The notes: generated by a model from the letters alone, not told the origin. Positions 21,592-32,696 are shown, counted from the stretch's first letter. The stretch: DNA of 64,000 bases from Branchiostoma lanceolatum (GCF_035083965.1 NC_089735.1:13576501-13640500); one strand, 5' to 3'. Numbers and translations are program-made.

Positions 21592-24500
21592 CTTGCTCGT
21601 CTCAGCTAGACATTAAAATGACGTTTGCAGTGAATCAAACTGTGACATACATGAACACTGATTGATTGACACCTGTAAGGGACGACACTTACTATGTAGT
21701 CGCCGATGTTCGAGCCGAACTGTCTTTGGAATCCGAACACAAGGTTGACTCTAGCTCGCTTCTGAGGATCTGTCGGGTAGAGCTTTGAAGGGTCCTTTGC
21801 GTACTTGTCGTTCAAATAGACCATGATGGCGACACTGAAGAGACGAAATACACACAGTTTAAAGGAAACCCGAGCAATATTAGGGTCCGAAAAATCGGAT
21901 TTTGAAAGTCAATTTATTCAGTCATTTCTAAACATACTTATTTCAAACAACACTATCGCAATGTATAGCAACGTCCATGATGCAAAAATACGACGTTGTT
22001 GTGATGTGAGAACTCACTGAAAATCGACGCCGGAGCTTTTGTAGCCTCACGAAACTAAGGGGATCATCGTACGGTACGATTTTGCGTGGTTTAAAAATCC
22101 TAAAAATATGAAGTTCTTATGTAAATGTGCTAAACAATATTAGTAAATGTCACTACGATAAAGATTTCAATATTTTTGTTTATTTCTCTTCTTTGGCCCC
22201 AATATTGCTTTGGTTGCCTTTAAATCTTTGAAGTGTCTTTTGTTGTCCTTTGTTGATGCGACAAAGTAGTATCAAAACTAACGCGGTGTAAGCAAAGGAA
22301 CAGATTTAGCACAGACTTCCAACTATATCTTCAAATCACATGAGATGTCTATGATATTTTCAATGCAAATGAAAGATTTTATTTGTAAGCAATGGATTAG
22401 AGTGGATGTGAAATATTGGAAATCGCACAGCGTGCATACTAGCTACACTTTGATAATTACCATGTAATCGAGCACCAAACATTTTCTGCTGAGTCATTTT
22501 GTAAGCATACGTGGTGCGTGTGGTGTAATTATACCAATCCGATCAATTTGGTAATCGAGAAACCACATGTTATGTTTGTTATCCTAAAAAAAACCACTAT
22601 CTCCAAATCAACTACCTCTCAGAGTCTTGCTTGCTTACTAACAGAACATCAGACTTTTGAATATTGGCATTTTCTGAGAAGGGAATTTCTTTTTATCAGA
22701 TATACAGTGTGTTATATTCTGTTTCATCGTTATTTTTGTGACACATAGAAGGTAAAAGATTTACAAACACCCTTCTCCTACCCCTTGATGAAATGGAGTA
22801 CTCCAAGACATCTGTACCTTGGAACTTTAAACCGCGTTTCCAAGTAACCGACGCCATAACACCGTCTCAAGTTTTACAACAACACCACGTACACCCCAGT
22901 GAACATTCACACATCAGGCATGGGTGCCATGGATCCCTCTGGCGTTCAAAGAGACCCCAAGAAACGTTTCCAAAGCAAACACAGCTTGTTGCTAAGATCA
23001 TTTCTTAGGCAAACAATGATACCCCTCTCAAGACACGGCGAAAGCCAACATGACAAAGCAAAATTAATCGCTGACCAAAGTTTAGCGGGTTTTATTGGTT
23101 TAATGGACAAAGATTGCTTCCACGACTTTGACCCGAACCGACCCCGTGGCTAGGCACCGAGCTCGTGAATAACATCAACAAAAGGTCTTAAACAGCAAAT
23201 ACGATTATAATAGAAATAATAGTTTATTGCAAATTCATGCCCGTAGGCTAATGATGTTGACAACAATGTCGAAATACAAATGTAAGGTAAAACAAAGGTA
23301 TACATGAATACAAAATCATTCTATATTGCTATTCTACAGATGCCAATCTTTAGATGATTAATTCTTATTTGAATTTGAGTTGGAACCCAGGAAGATATGC
23401 TTAGAAATTATATAGTTAGAGTAGGACAGGGTTAAATTCAAGCAAACCACGGAAGAGAGTGGATCATACGTAGTGTCTACTAACTAAATTATAAGACGTG
23501 TCAATCTTGGGGCACATAATAAACTGTCAAGAAAAGAACCGCAATGTGTGGTAAACTCTTCAATGACAACACCGGTATGTGACGGCGCTCTATATAAAAT
23601 GGCGTCGGAAGTCTTGAGGTAAAGATTATAAAAGCTATGATATGCATGCGCCTATTAACGAAATGTCTTTAAACTACGGTTTAGCTCATAATAGCATGGA
23701 ATTCTTTTAACTTATATGTCTCCCGAGCTAAAGAAAAGTTCTTGTTATGCGGATGATGTTAATACCTGAAGTTGGGGGCGTAGGCGTCAGTTTCCGACAC
23801 AAGATACACCCTCCTTTTCCCACTATGATAACTAAACTAAACCATCATGACGAAACACTTTTTTATGTGATTACATAACCTACAAACCAGTTAACACTTT
23901 TTCACTTATTTCATTGTGGAGAAAATACAGGTCAGCTAATGAAACAAACATATATACTCATAAGAATATTTAGTTTGAACTGCAATTCTATAAAGATGAA
24001 TTGGTACGCACACGTTTTTTATGTTAATAGTGAAACACACGTTTTAGATATTCTTATAAAAAAATTGTATCTAAATGCCTTACCTTTCCCAGAGTGTTAA
24101 GTCCCCGTCCTTGATAGTGGGGACACAGTGGCAGGGGTTCATTGCCAGGAACTCTGGAGTCTTAGTCTCCTATTGACAAGACAGAACACGTTTAGTGACG
24201 GGAAATTAGCCATCTAAACAATCTTCATGTAACCCAAGGGTAAAACACATAAGACACATTTCTTTCCTACAAAGACTAGATAAAATGAATTGCAACGTAC
24301 GTACTGATGTATTGAAAAGTATGAATTTCTTATACCTAGTGTTACTTCGAAAGGTGCTAGAATTTACAGACATATGCTACATGTTGCTTATTAGTTATCT
24401 TCGCCAAGAAGATCATGTTTTTGGTAGCGTTTGTATGTATGTATATAAGTATGTAGAAAAGCAGAATAACTAGAAAAGGTCTGGATGGATTGTCTTGATA

Positions 24501-24834
24501 TTTGGTATGTGGATAGGTCTTGATGAGACCTCCGAATGATTACATTTTGGGCCTCGTAGCGGCTTGTTTATTATAAAGTTAAGAGAGATATCTCTTAGCG
24601 TATTTGTAGGCCTAGCGTATCAACCTATTAGACAGTTAAAAAACAAAGTAGCATACATACCCCCTTCGTGAAATCTACGGGCTTGTGGTTGAGCTCCAAG
24701 CCGGTCTCTTTAGCGAACATAAGAACAGCACGACATGGCGGCGATATGTCCGCCAAGTACAGGTCCACCGACGGTTTCGTTGTACTCGTAGCTGTAGGCG
24801 CGGTCGCGGTCGGCTTCGAACCACCACAACCCAT
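19777..24834 (-). CDS. Glutathione S-transferase, theta/delta-like, with N-terminal acylation signal (GST-2), complete, five exons
   Basis: Exons in transcript order are 24661-24834, 24084-24169, 21693-21834, 20583-20712 and 19777-19940. All are GT/AG and in phase, giving 231 aa. The core is a theta/delta-type GST: VDLYLADISPPCRAVLMFAK with the active-site Ser, [18 protein letters not shown], then AGDCLTLADFSMMV and AWNDRMRALPYFEE. It differs from GST-1 by about 22 extra N-terminal residues, MGCGGSKPTATAPTATSTTK. Gly2, Ser6 and Lys7 fit the N-myristoyltransferase consensus, Cys3 suits palmitoylation, and a flexible Thr/Ala/Pro linker follows. This predicts membrane attachment, unlike ordinary cytosolic GSTs (inference). 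The extension is in the same exon and frame as the catalytic Ser, so it is not a splice artefact. The intron after DFTKG is absent from GST-1. Introns hold a CRE/YY1 repeat, a SINE and MITE family 6. Confidence 0.94.
20030..20232 (+). repeat. Dispersed CRE/YY1-bearing repeat, copy 3
   Basis: TGACGTCA at 20153-20160 and AAGATGGCGGCC at 20168-20179, in the same arrangement and orientation as copies 1 and 2. It lies in GST-2 intron 4. Confidence 0.8.
20756..21046 (-). mobile_element. tRNA-derived SINE, family S1 (copy 2)
   Basis: The minus strand starts GTGTCCCTGTGGTGTAGTGG, giving an A-box-like TGGTGTAGTGG, followed by TCTGCGCCTCAG. The rest matches 3522-3800. It lies in GST-2 intron 3 and is followed on the plus strand by a C-run and a (TCA)n tract at 21127-21185. 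Confidence 0.75.
21127..21185. repeat. (TCA)n/(TCG)n trinucleotide tract
   Basis: About 18 triplets, ATCATCATC with an internal GTCGTCGTC block. A GT-rich tract follows at 21470-21592. Confidence 0.95.
21860..22223. mobile_element. MITE family 6 (copy 1)
   Basis: Ends TTTAAAGGAAACCCGAGCAA and ATTGCTTTGGTTGCCTTTAA. The interior includes GGATCATCGTACGG. Copy 2 is at 62240-62672 in opposite orientation. It starts 26 bp from the GST-2 exon 3 acceptor side. Confidence 0.85.
23212..23300 (-). mobile_element. LINE 3' tail, family L-A
   Basis: TAGTTTATTGCAAATTCATG then CCCGTAGGCTAATG is the complement of the tail seen at 15955 and 17245. The extent to the right is unclear. It lies in GST-2 intron 2. 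Confidence 0.5.
24395..24590 (+). repeat. Short copy of the CTTCGCC repeat family
   Basis: Starts AGTTATCTTCGCCAAGAAGA and contains GGATGGATTGTCTTGATATT and GGGCCTCGTAGCGGCTT. It is parallel to the opening part of the larger repeat at 41697-42862. It lies in GST-2 intron 1. Confidence 0.65.
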
Positions 24835-25079
24835 CGTTAGTCTGAGTCTTAAATCTGTGACCTGCTAGGAACACCTGTTGCAACTTCTGCAGCGCTGGAC
24901 AGCAGTGTTGATGTCCGGTGAAAGTTGAAGCGGCTTGTTTTGTTCACCTGTAATTCACCTGCGTCCTTGGGCAGGCCTCTACGTTGCCATGGGACGATTC
25001 CATTGCCATTGTGGGGGCAGGCATGTGGTGACGTAAACTGTTACCTTCTCCGAATTACAGTCGGTTATATGATAAGTAG

Positions 25080-25360
25080 GGTGCCCCGATGTTGTGCCCT
25101 TGGGAACGGCACTTTACACAACTTTCCTCACTCCACCCAGGTGTGAATGGGTACCTGACTTTGGTTGGGGAAGGTCGTATCGAGGTCACCTGCCGGCACC
25201 GAATGGCAGCCGCCTAGACCCTTGCGACAGTTCCACAAAGTACAAGTGTGGAGTAAATATGTATCTGTTGTGTATTATGTGATTGTAAACCCTGAAGAAA
25301 TTCAGCACTGGCTGCCATTGCACGGGTAATTTCTGACCAATAAACCATTATTATCAATAT
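25080..25360 (+). mobile_element. tRNA-derived SINE, family S4 (5'-truncated)
   Basis: From GATGTTGTGCCCTTGGGAAC onward it matches 48120-48395 almost base for base, including CCACCCAGGTGTGAATGGGT, but the tRNA-like head is missing. It lies upstream of GST-2. Confidence 0.8.
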
Positions 25361-25738
25361 CAATATTAATATCATTATTATATGATACAATCGCCAGGTC
25401 TTTTTAGATACTAGCAATACTGCAGATGATAATAATATGTAATTGTCATCGTTGTGAATCTTGAAGTGATAATGTCGACCCTTTTTTTCTGCCGGCAAAC
25501 TCTTGTGAACCAGGTCATTTCTTCAACGATGGGAATTTTGGATTGATAAGATATAACAGCGTTTGTAGATGACATGTATGATGTTGACATGCAAAGATCA
25601 AAGAAGGAGAAACTTAGAATCAAAGAACAGGCGTTTACTTGCTTGGCTGTCAGTTTATTTGTAAGAAAAACACAACCTCATGATATACATGTATGGCGAT
25701 ATTGTTTTAATATCTATCTGGCAACGTCAGTGTTTTGT

Positions 25739-26163
25739 GTAAGGCTACACCAAGTAATTTTTATGGATGACGTCCGCGCGCGCATTGATTTTGGTCTGTT
25801 CCAAGAAAAAAAACAAGAAATTGTGCTTCCTGTAACTATGACCAAAGAGTTCCTTTTTTATTTAACATATTTCTGCAGGCCTGCAAAATCAATGGGATAT
25901 GGAAAGAAACAGGACAGGACAACAACTGCTGTTCAACTTCAACTGATTTATTCAAATTATTGCTTTTTTCATGATGGATCAAAGAATTGTTAGTTGTTAC
26001 ACTGTGTCCTCTCATTCAATTTGCGTCCTAACATGTGTCGTCGACTATTTTTCAAATCTAGGCATCTTGTTTTTTTCGGCCCTTCTTGTTTTTTTTTCGC
26101 GCTCTCGCATTAGATTTAGGGTCTCCAAAGGACGTCATCCATAAAAATTACTTGGTGCAGCCT
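25739..26163. mobile_element. Terminal-inverted-repeat element, about 425 bp
   Basis: Ends AAGTAATTTTTATGGATGAC at the left and its complement GTCATCCATAAAAATTACTT at the right, about 33 bp each. The interior 139-codon ORF has no recognisable transposase motif. Confidence 0.85.
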
Positions 26164-26340
26164 AAATATATTTCTCGCGAAGGAGAGTAATCAAAGAAAA
26201 TTTAATACATAAAGTAAAATATTATTGTGCATACGTCATTCTATATTTTTAAAAGGATATTTGACCCTAATACAGTACGAAATTTTGAACTTCATTCCGT
26301 TGAAAAGAAACTTGATTTGATTGTTGAAATAGTCAATACA

Positions 26341-26346
26341 TTTATT
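26341..26346 (-). terminator. Poly(A) signal candidate for RD-motif gene A
   Basis: AATAAA on the minus strand about 205 bp past the stop codon at 26549. Confidence 0.35.
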
Positions 26347-26548
26347 TCCTTTATTACATATCGTTATATATTCTTTTCATACAGTAACCATCTTCCAGCA
26401 TAGTAGAATTCTTCAATGTATATGATACAAAAGTTAACGTCTGTTTTTCGATTTTTGCTGCCGACTCATTCCGTTATAGATGCTTTCCATACTTAAACCG
26501 CTGGGTGTCGTTGCTGATCAGTTGTTGGCAGTACTAGTTCATGGTGTT

Positions 26549-29500
26549 TCAGAAGCGATCTGAAAGAAATCGGGAACAATTAGTAGACAAAATATCTAAT
26601 TTCTCCTTCCAGTGCAATGTTTTGTGGCGAGGGTGCCTCTACTTTACTTGGTGATAATGAGTTCCACCAAGGGGGTTATATCATTGGTTCAATTCTACGA
26701 ATTTTTAACACTTCAACCCTGGGTTTAAAACTCTGATACTTGTCTTTTCTTAGCCTACGACAAGCTTTCCTGAGGGGTTATGGAAAGCATAATTCTACAA
26801 AAATAGTGTTAGTAATTGGCCATTAGAGTGATTCCGCGCTAAGGATTATCAAAACAGATACGCTAGCTATGGTGGCCAAACTACCCTGACAAGTTATTCT
26901 CCCTATATGCTAGTTCGGAGTTGCTACTACGCATGTGCAGTGTCAAAGGTGAAGGCCCCCGAGACGTGAACAAAACCCGGCGGGCGTTCTTATGCAAATC
27001 AAGGCAATGTCGAGACGAGCACTGTTTTCAAGCCGGGGCCTTCACCTTTGACATTGCACATGCGTAGTGACAACTCTGAACTAGCTTATTTGGCTAAATC
27101 TTACTATTTTTCAACCAGTGTATGCAATGTTCTTTTCTACCGTGGTACTTACTCAGTTGTTTCTCTGTGTTGAAGGCGTTGTGGTAGGTGGTCTCCCACA
27201 TCACGGGCATGCCGTACACGTCCCGCTGGACCTTGTGTAGAGTCGGCGGCTTGGCGGGGCGGGGAGGGTCCGGGTCCCGGTATGCCGCGGGAGGAGACTC
27301 CTGAAAGTCAAACAGACCCGTCATACATTCGTTTTCGTTTCAAGGCATCCTCATTTTAGGTGAAGCATGATGCTTTTTCAAGTTGCTAGTGGTAGTGCAA
27401 TGCGGCTTCGCTACGGCTCACGTTTTGGGCCAAGCACACCGGGTCACCCCTACTCTTCTCGATAAGTGTGTTGGGTTCTTTTACGTGCAGAGGTTTGGCG
27501 CTTAATGCTAATGCCTGAAGCTCCCTCATACACGGGGCCGCCGGCTTTACGTCACCATCCGAAATGACGAATGCAATCCCTTACAATATGTCCGAGCTCG
27601 AGTCGACCCCGAGGATCGAACGCGGGCCCTAGGATCCACGGAATTTGATCCAGATGGCGAAGAAGCGGGGTTGCCTTACCGCTTGCGCCACGGGGACAAG
27701 ATAACACGAAACAATAATAATAGTCTTTATTGCATATTCCTGCCCAGATGGGCTAAATGCACAGATGACCACACGTGGTCTATAAGAAGTATAATGCAAA
27801 ACATGAATTGATAAAATGCTACATTCTAACATTGAAAACTAAAAATAGAGAAACTGTGGACTATTGCCAAACTAATGTTGATCACCCACACTAGTTTCTT
27901 CTCTCTTTTTGAAACATTTGGAAACATGACTACATACTTTGTCTATTATATGTTCGTCCTTACATGACATCAGGTATATGAAAGTGTCCTGCTTTGAAAT
28001 TTTTGTACATTTCTTGTCTAATTCTATTGTCTTAAACAGCGATCGGCGCTCATCTTCATATAAGGAATAATGGAGTAAAAGATGGGTTGGTTTCATTTTC
28101 AACATATAAATGGTCACAGAATTCGCATGTTCTATTATTCAGAGGGCTACGGTTATGCCTGCCAGATTCTATGTGTAGGGAATGGTCACTGATGCGAAGT
28201 TTACATATCGCTAGAAATAATGGAAAGATAAAATGAGCGAACAGACAGACGTCAAGCACATTTGATAAGCATTTTAATGATTTCTTTTTTTTCTTTCCCT
28301 CTGTCTCTCTCCCTTTCTTTCTTTCTAGTTCTCTCTTTCTCTAGTGTGTTGAACGCCTCGTCTTGACCAGGAATATTAGTAAGTTAATGTCCTCATTCAC
28401 CGCTTGCTTTGCGCTTTTGTTACAAAGCAGACCTGGAAGTTAAGTATGATATATGCCATGATATATGTCTTGTTCCTCTGCAGTATGCATCTTAGGGTAC
28501 TTGAAAATATTTGATGGGAACTAAGCGTAGTGTAGAGGTCTGCGCACTCTGCCATTCATCACATCTGTTTCAGATTCCGTGTAGCCAGTGGCCCTGAGTT
28601 CGCGCCCGTACCTAGACACGACTGGAAAAGATCATACTATCGGATGGGGACGTAAAGCCGGCGGCCCCGTGTATGAGGGAGCTTTAGACCGCCAAACCTC
28701 AGCACGTAAAAGAACCCAACACACTTATCGAAAAGAGTAAGGGTGACCCGGTGTGTTTGTTCAAAAACACGCGAGCCGTAGCGAAGCCGCATTGCACTAC
28801 TAGCTAACGAAAAAGCGTCATGCTTCGTCCTCAGTCTGAGGTTCGACCGCTTTACCTTACCTTAAGCGATGATTAGATATTCTTAACCTTAATTACTTAG
28901 AAGAACAGAAGCTTCCTTACCCCCATCGCCACAGGCGGCTTTCTGGTGTCCTTGACTTGCGCCATGAGTGTAGCGTCTGGTAGCAGGGAGCTCAGGTCTA
29001 GGGCCGTGCCGTTAGATATACTGGAACGAATGGAAGAATGGTTTAGAAGCTTGAATGTCAGCAGTTGTTCAGCAGCTTCATGCCTTCAGTGTGTAACGCC
29101 CCCTGGCGGACCGCTGAGCTCATGCCAATCATGCTATTGCTTAATCTCCAAGCAGATCTATAGGTTGCGAAGACCGTATCCATTTTTTTTGCAATAAAAA
29201 CTCCTGCCAGTTGGATACTGTCTTTGCAACGTTGGGTCTGCTTGGAGATTAGCTATTGCCAACGTAGAATCAGTTCACCATGATAAGGTCGGTCACATTA
29301 GTGAGAAAATATCATAGGGAAAACAGTTTATCAATAGTTGAACAGCGGTTTTTTACAAGGTTTATCTTTATGTTTGGTTCTCAAGGAGATGGGAATACTT
29401 GTTTCCTTGCCCCCGGATATGATACGGTATACGAGGGGTGATCAATAAGTCCTCGGCCTCGCCCAGAAATAAGGTGCAGAACTCAAATTTGATGGCATAA

Positions 29501-32027
29501 TTATGTAGTATGACATTTTTTAGCAATATCCACCAGATTTCAAATCAATGTGGTCATTACTTTTCTATCGACGTCCATCTAAAAATCAGTAGGTAAGTGG
29601 CGAGAAAAACAAGGTTGAACTGTGATCAGAGCTGAGTGAGTGGAGCTCCTGGTGCCATGAATGCCATGGATCGGCAAAAAATCTTCGAAGACATTGTCAA
29701 AATGTTAGATAAACATTTCCTTCTTATTTCTCAAAATGTATGGCAAACATTTCCTTCTTATTTCAACTATAAAGAAGCGGAATATATTATCTGACATTCA
29801 GCAGAGCAATTTGGCCCGCACACCTCAGGTCGCAGGTCAATTGCCCATGTCTTTATCATTCTACCTCACTTAACATTACTAGGTGTTGCCTACAAATCAA
29901 TGATCACAATGATTTTTATTTTGGTAGACATTCATAAAAGCGCTAGCCTTTATAGTTTTAGATCGATCATTCCCCAATATTTAAGTTGTGCGCCTTATTT
30001 CTGGGTGGGGCCGAGGACTGTGATTGCGTGCTGGTGCTGAACAAAGGACGTCAGCTGTTATATTTACAGTAAATATGAACGAAGATATCTCGCACAAGAG
30101 GTTGAAGATATATCCAAACATCGTGTCACGCACTGATTATTTTCTATCAACTGACGATTTTGTTACGGTGACGCGACATTCTAACACTCTATGTACAATA
30201 TTTTGGACACTGGAACGTCCTAATATTTGTGTAGGCGTCGCGAACAAAAGTCGCGCCCCTTGCTAGGCGAAGAAAGGGCGTGAAATGCTCAAAATCTCTT
30301 TAGTCTATGTCCATACGTAAAGCACGTCTAGCTCTAGAGCTCCCACAAAATGCCGGCTGCTTGGCACTTTTCAATGAAACTGTTATAAATCGCTACAAGT
30401 AGCCATTCACATTGTCCTTGCCTACAACGTCAAGAGGCTTGTACATTCACATAGACGTCGCCCAGAGCCCCAGATCAAATAACCAAGCCCTGGGTACAAT
30501 ACGCCGGAATGTTTACGTACACAATCGGTGTTCACATTTCTTCCAACAAAAAATAAACATTTCCAGTTTGCCCACCTTTCGTAGAAACCCACCAAATTAC
30601 GAAGTGTATACGTTAATCAATGTTGTTCATGTTCGGGGTACAGATATGTTTAGGAAAAGATTATCACAACCGGACGAAGCAGGAGAATCTAATATGTTTG
30701 GAATTGGAAGAAAATAGTGCGTGGCACAGATACATACATTGCTAACGTTACACAATTAAGAAACAACTGGTATAACTAGCTATTTATCGGCAAGAACACA
30801 TACTAGAAGCTATGGGACATGTTGAATACTTAGCAGAGTGATTGGAATATGTTTTGGTGACACTTACTTGTCGTCTGGCACCACGATCTCGGGGTGGACT
30901 CGGGCGAACTGGGAAGGGTACAGGCCGTTGACGTCTCTTCCTTTGCGGTAAACGCTGTCAAACAAGACGAAAATGTTTGAACACTCTTTGAGCTGCACTT
31001 GTACTTTCTTTATAATGGGTCGTGTGGCGTAACGGCAGGGTTTTCGGCCCAGAACCCAAGGGTACCGGGTTCGAATCCCCTGACGCCACCGATCTTGTGC
31101 CCATGGGAAAAAGGCACTTTACACGACTTTCCCCACTCCAGCCAAGTGTAAAAAACGACTGCATTATGTGTGTGGGTCACGACAACAGCAATAGCTGCCT
31201 GTGTCCCACGTGTATTGCACTGTTGAAATTCCAATAAAATCCAAATCCAACATGTTTGAACACTCTTCGAACTGCACTTATACTTTCTACAAGCTTAGAC
31301 GAAATGTAAATAGTTCAGAGTTTCTCCCTGTTATTTCAGAAACATTTATAACTTACCACTAAGCACATCTGAAAAACAAATTCACACTTGTTAACTCTAA
31401 ACTTCATCGACATATTCTAACGTTACGCATTGATCGAAAGATCACAAACGGCACAGTGTAGCTTTCTTACCTTTTGGTGAAGGTACGACTCTTAAGCGTT
31501 GTCACACTGTGTAATTGTTGTCCCCCACGGGTAACTTAATAATGAGTTAGCAAACAAGATGTCGGTAATACAAGCCTGGGTGACAAACGTCATCTACAGA
31601 CCGCTAAGGATGATGGGAGTGTCAACAAAAGAAACCCTCCATACATTAACTGGTTTGTTCTACGTTTTAGAAATGTAAATTGAAGTTATATATACACACC
31701 ATGTGTTTATAATATATCTTTAGACAATGTTACATTTATCTGTTCGTTCTATAATATCCAAACAGATCCATCGGTGGAAAGACCATATACAAAGGGCCAA
31801 AAACAGTATCGAACTTGCACCGGTGGCCAGTTGGATACTGTTTTGGCCCTTTAGATTTGTCAGTGAGTGTGTTGCCACCCGTAGATTTGCTTGGAGATTA
31901 TTCGTTATAGTCTTGTCACGCTTCCAAACGTGATATAATTTTACACCAATTCTTACTTTTTGCCTGATTCCTCGACATAGCTGTGATCTTTGAACTCTCT
32001 CAGTTTAGTAGCAGCAGCGCTCGTCAT
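26549..32027 (-). CDS. Small RD-motif protein A (138 aa), complete, five exons, family not recognised
   Basis: Exons in transcript order are 31957-32027, 30868-30954, 28921-29020, 27153-27300 and 26549-26559. All junctions are GT/AG, phases close exactly, and the last exon codes only for the final residues (QLNRF). The protein starts MTSAAATKLREFKDHSYVEE, continues GRDVNGLYPSQFARVHPEIV and has a Pro-rich stretch before VQRDVYGMPVMWETTYHNAF. No signal peptide or membrane segment is visible. It is clearly paralogous to gene B, 3.1 kb upstream: both begin with KLREFK, share an exon 2 of the form G-x-x-V-x-G-x-x-P-x-x-[FY]-[AG]-R-V-H, and share the VQRDV[YW]G[MV]P motif. Short basic proteins with TTY-type motifs are common among axonemal microtubule inner proteins. 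That is only a suggestion. Confidence 0.82.
26910..27084. mobile_element. Foldback element with about 50-bp arms
   Basis: Arms around GTGTCAAAGGTGAAGGCCCC and GGGGCCTTCACCTTTGACAT, with outer CTAGTTCGGAGTTG and its diverged complement. It ends about 70 bp from exon 4 of gene A. Confidence 0.85.
27400..27705 (-). mobile_element. tRNA-derived SINE, family S5 (copy 1)
   Basis: The minus strand starts GTGGCGCAAGCGGTAAGGCA (A-box-like) and has GCGTTCGATCCTCGG (B-box-like). The body AAGCCGGCGGCCCCGTGTAT and AAAAGAACCCAACACACTTA is shared with 28525-28850 on the other strand. Confidence 0.75.
27718..28260 (-). mobile_element. 5'-truncated LINE with C-terminal ORF2 remnant
   Basis: Read on the minus strand: CKLRISDHSLHIESGRHN, a CEFCDHLYVENE knuckle, then a frame shift and YEDERRSLFKTIELDKKC... 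ending CFKKREET. The tail GCCCATCTGGGCAGGAATAT then GCAATAAAGAC is at the left end. It is the same family type as 10921-11405 but broken by at least one frameshift. Confidence 0.75.
28525..28850 (+). mobile_element. tRNA-derived SINE, family S5 (copy 2)
   Basis: The head GCGTAGTGTAGAGGTCTGCG and GAGTTCGCGCCCGT are A- and B-box-like. The body is shared with 27400-27705 in inverted orientation about 1 kb away, so the two could pair across exon-free intron DNA of gene A. Confidence 0.7.
29133..29259. mobile_element. MITE family 7 with 8-bp target duplication
   Basis: About 110 bp with ends TTAATCTCCAAGCAGATC and GTCTGCTTGGAGATTA. GCTATTGC lies directly outside on both sides (29133-29140, 29252-29259). 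A second copy is at 31751-31900. An 8-bp duplication suggests a hAT-type mobiliser. Confidence 0.85.
29437..30022. mobile_element. Terminal-inverted-repeat element, about 585 bp
   Basis: Left end GTCCTCGGCCTCGCCCAGAA with AATAAGGTGCAGAACT; right end complement CTTATTTCTGGGTGGGGCCG then AGGAC. The outer GGGGTGATCAATAAGT is reminiscent of mariner-type ends, but there is no transposase ORF. Confidence 0.75.
31022..31245 (+). mobile_element. tRNA-derived SINE with intact acceptor-stem pairing
   Basis: The head GTGGCGTAACGGCAGGG and B box GGGTTCGAATCCCC close with ACGCCAC (31083-31089), perfectly complementary to GTGGCGT (31024-31030). The enclosed 66 nt is too short and irregular in the D and anticodon arms for a working tRNA. 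The body GAAAAAGGCACTTTACACGA matches family S4. Confidence 0.75.
31751..31900. mobile_element. MITE family 7 (copy 2)
   Basis: Left end TAATATCCAAACAGATCC, right end TTTGCTTGGAGATTA, with the same CCAGTTGGATACTGT interior as copy 1. Flanks TTCGTTCT and TTCGTTAT are a near-match 8-bp duplication. It ends 57 bp from gene A exon 1. Confidence 0.7.
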
Positions 32028-32519
32028 GGCGTAAGGTTACTCTGAAAGAGATGAAAACAACACTTGTTGAAGTTTTGATCAAATGTAATAACTGTTAACT
32101 TTGGTTGATATTTTTTTTGTCATTTGTATTCGCCACTGATCAGTCAGTATTAGTTCTTTTTGTGATTTATATTCTCATGATTCTGTTGATATGGACTTTT
32201 CATATCAATTTGTCAACATTAGTTCTGTTTAATTTCAATATTTTGTTATCTTTGGTCGATACTGATTTTGTTATATTTATCTGCCAATGAGGCTGTTATT
32301 ACTATTATTTTGGATGTTACTTGTATTTACAAAGCAGTCCATTTCTGTTTCCACCTTTTGCTTATTGTTTTGGATCCGTGGCTTATGTTCATTTTCCTGT
32401 ACTTTGATTTTCTAAACGTTTGTATCATGTGTTGTTCATTTTGTGAAATGCAATAAAACAATTTAAAGAACAAAACACTGTTTCAAGCACAAGTCTAGTT
32501 CAAAATGCTATGACACAAT

Positions 32520-32605
32520 ACGAAAACCTGAATGAATGAATGAAGACATTTAATGTACATTCTTTACCCACTTGGATAAGTACCAACAAATGAGTAATTT
32601 ACAAT
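32520..32605 (-). mobile_element. LINE 3' tail fragment
   Basis: GAATGAATGAAGACATTTAA then TGTACATTCTTTACCCACTT resembles the complement of the 15620-15665 tail. No coding sequence remains. Confidence 0.45.
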
Positions 32606-32696
32606 TACATGTATGCATTGTCATGTTATTATTAGTAAGCATCAAAACGCAGATTGAGAATCCCAAATGATTCCAAGTTCAAGCCTGCTTCATATA

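Noticed and set aside
22793-23153. Two overlapping plus-strand ORFs in GST-2 intron 2
   Set aside because: Low-complexity-free but without recognisable motifs, wrong strand for the host gene and no splice context.
31024-31089. tRNA gene with a perfect GTGGCGT/ACGCCAC acceptor stem
   Set aside because: Only 66 nt, no good D arm, pyrimidine at position 37, and followed by a body shared with other SINEs. Treated as a SINE head.
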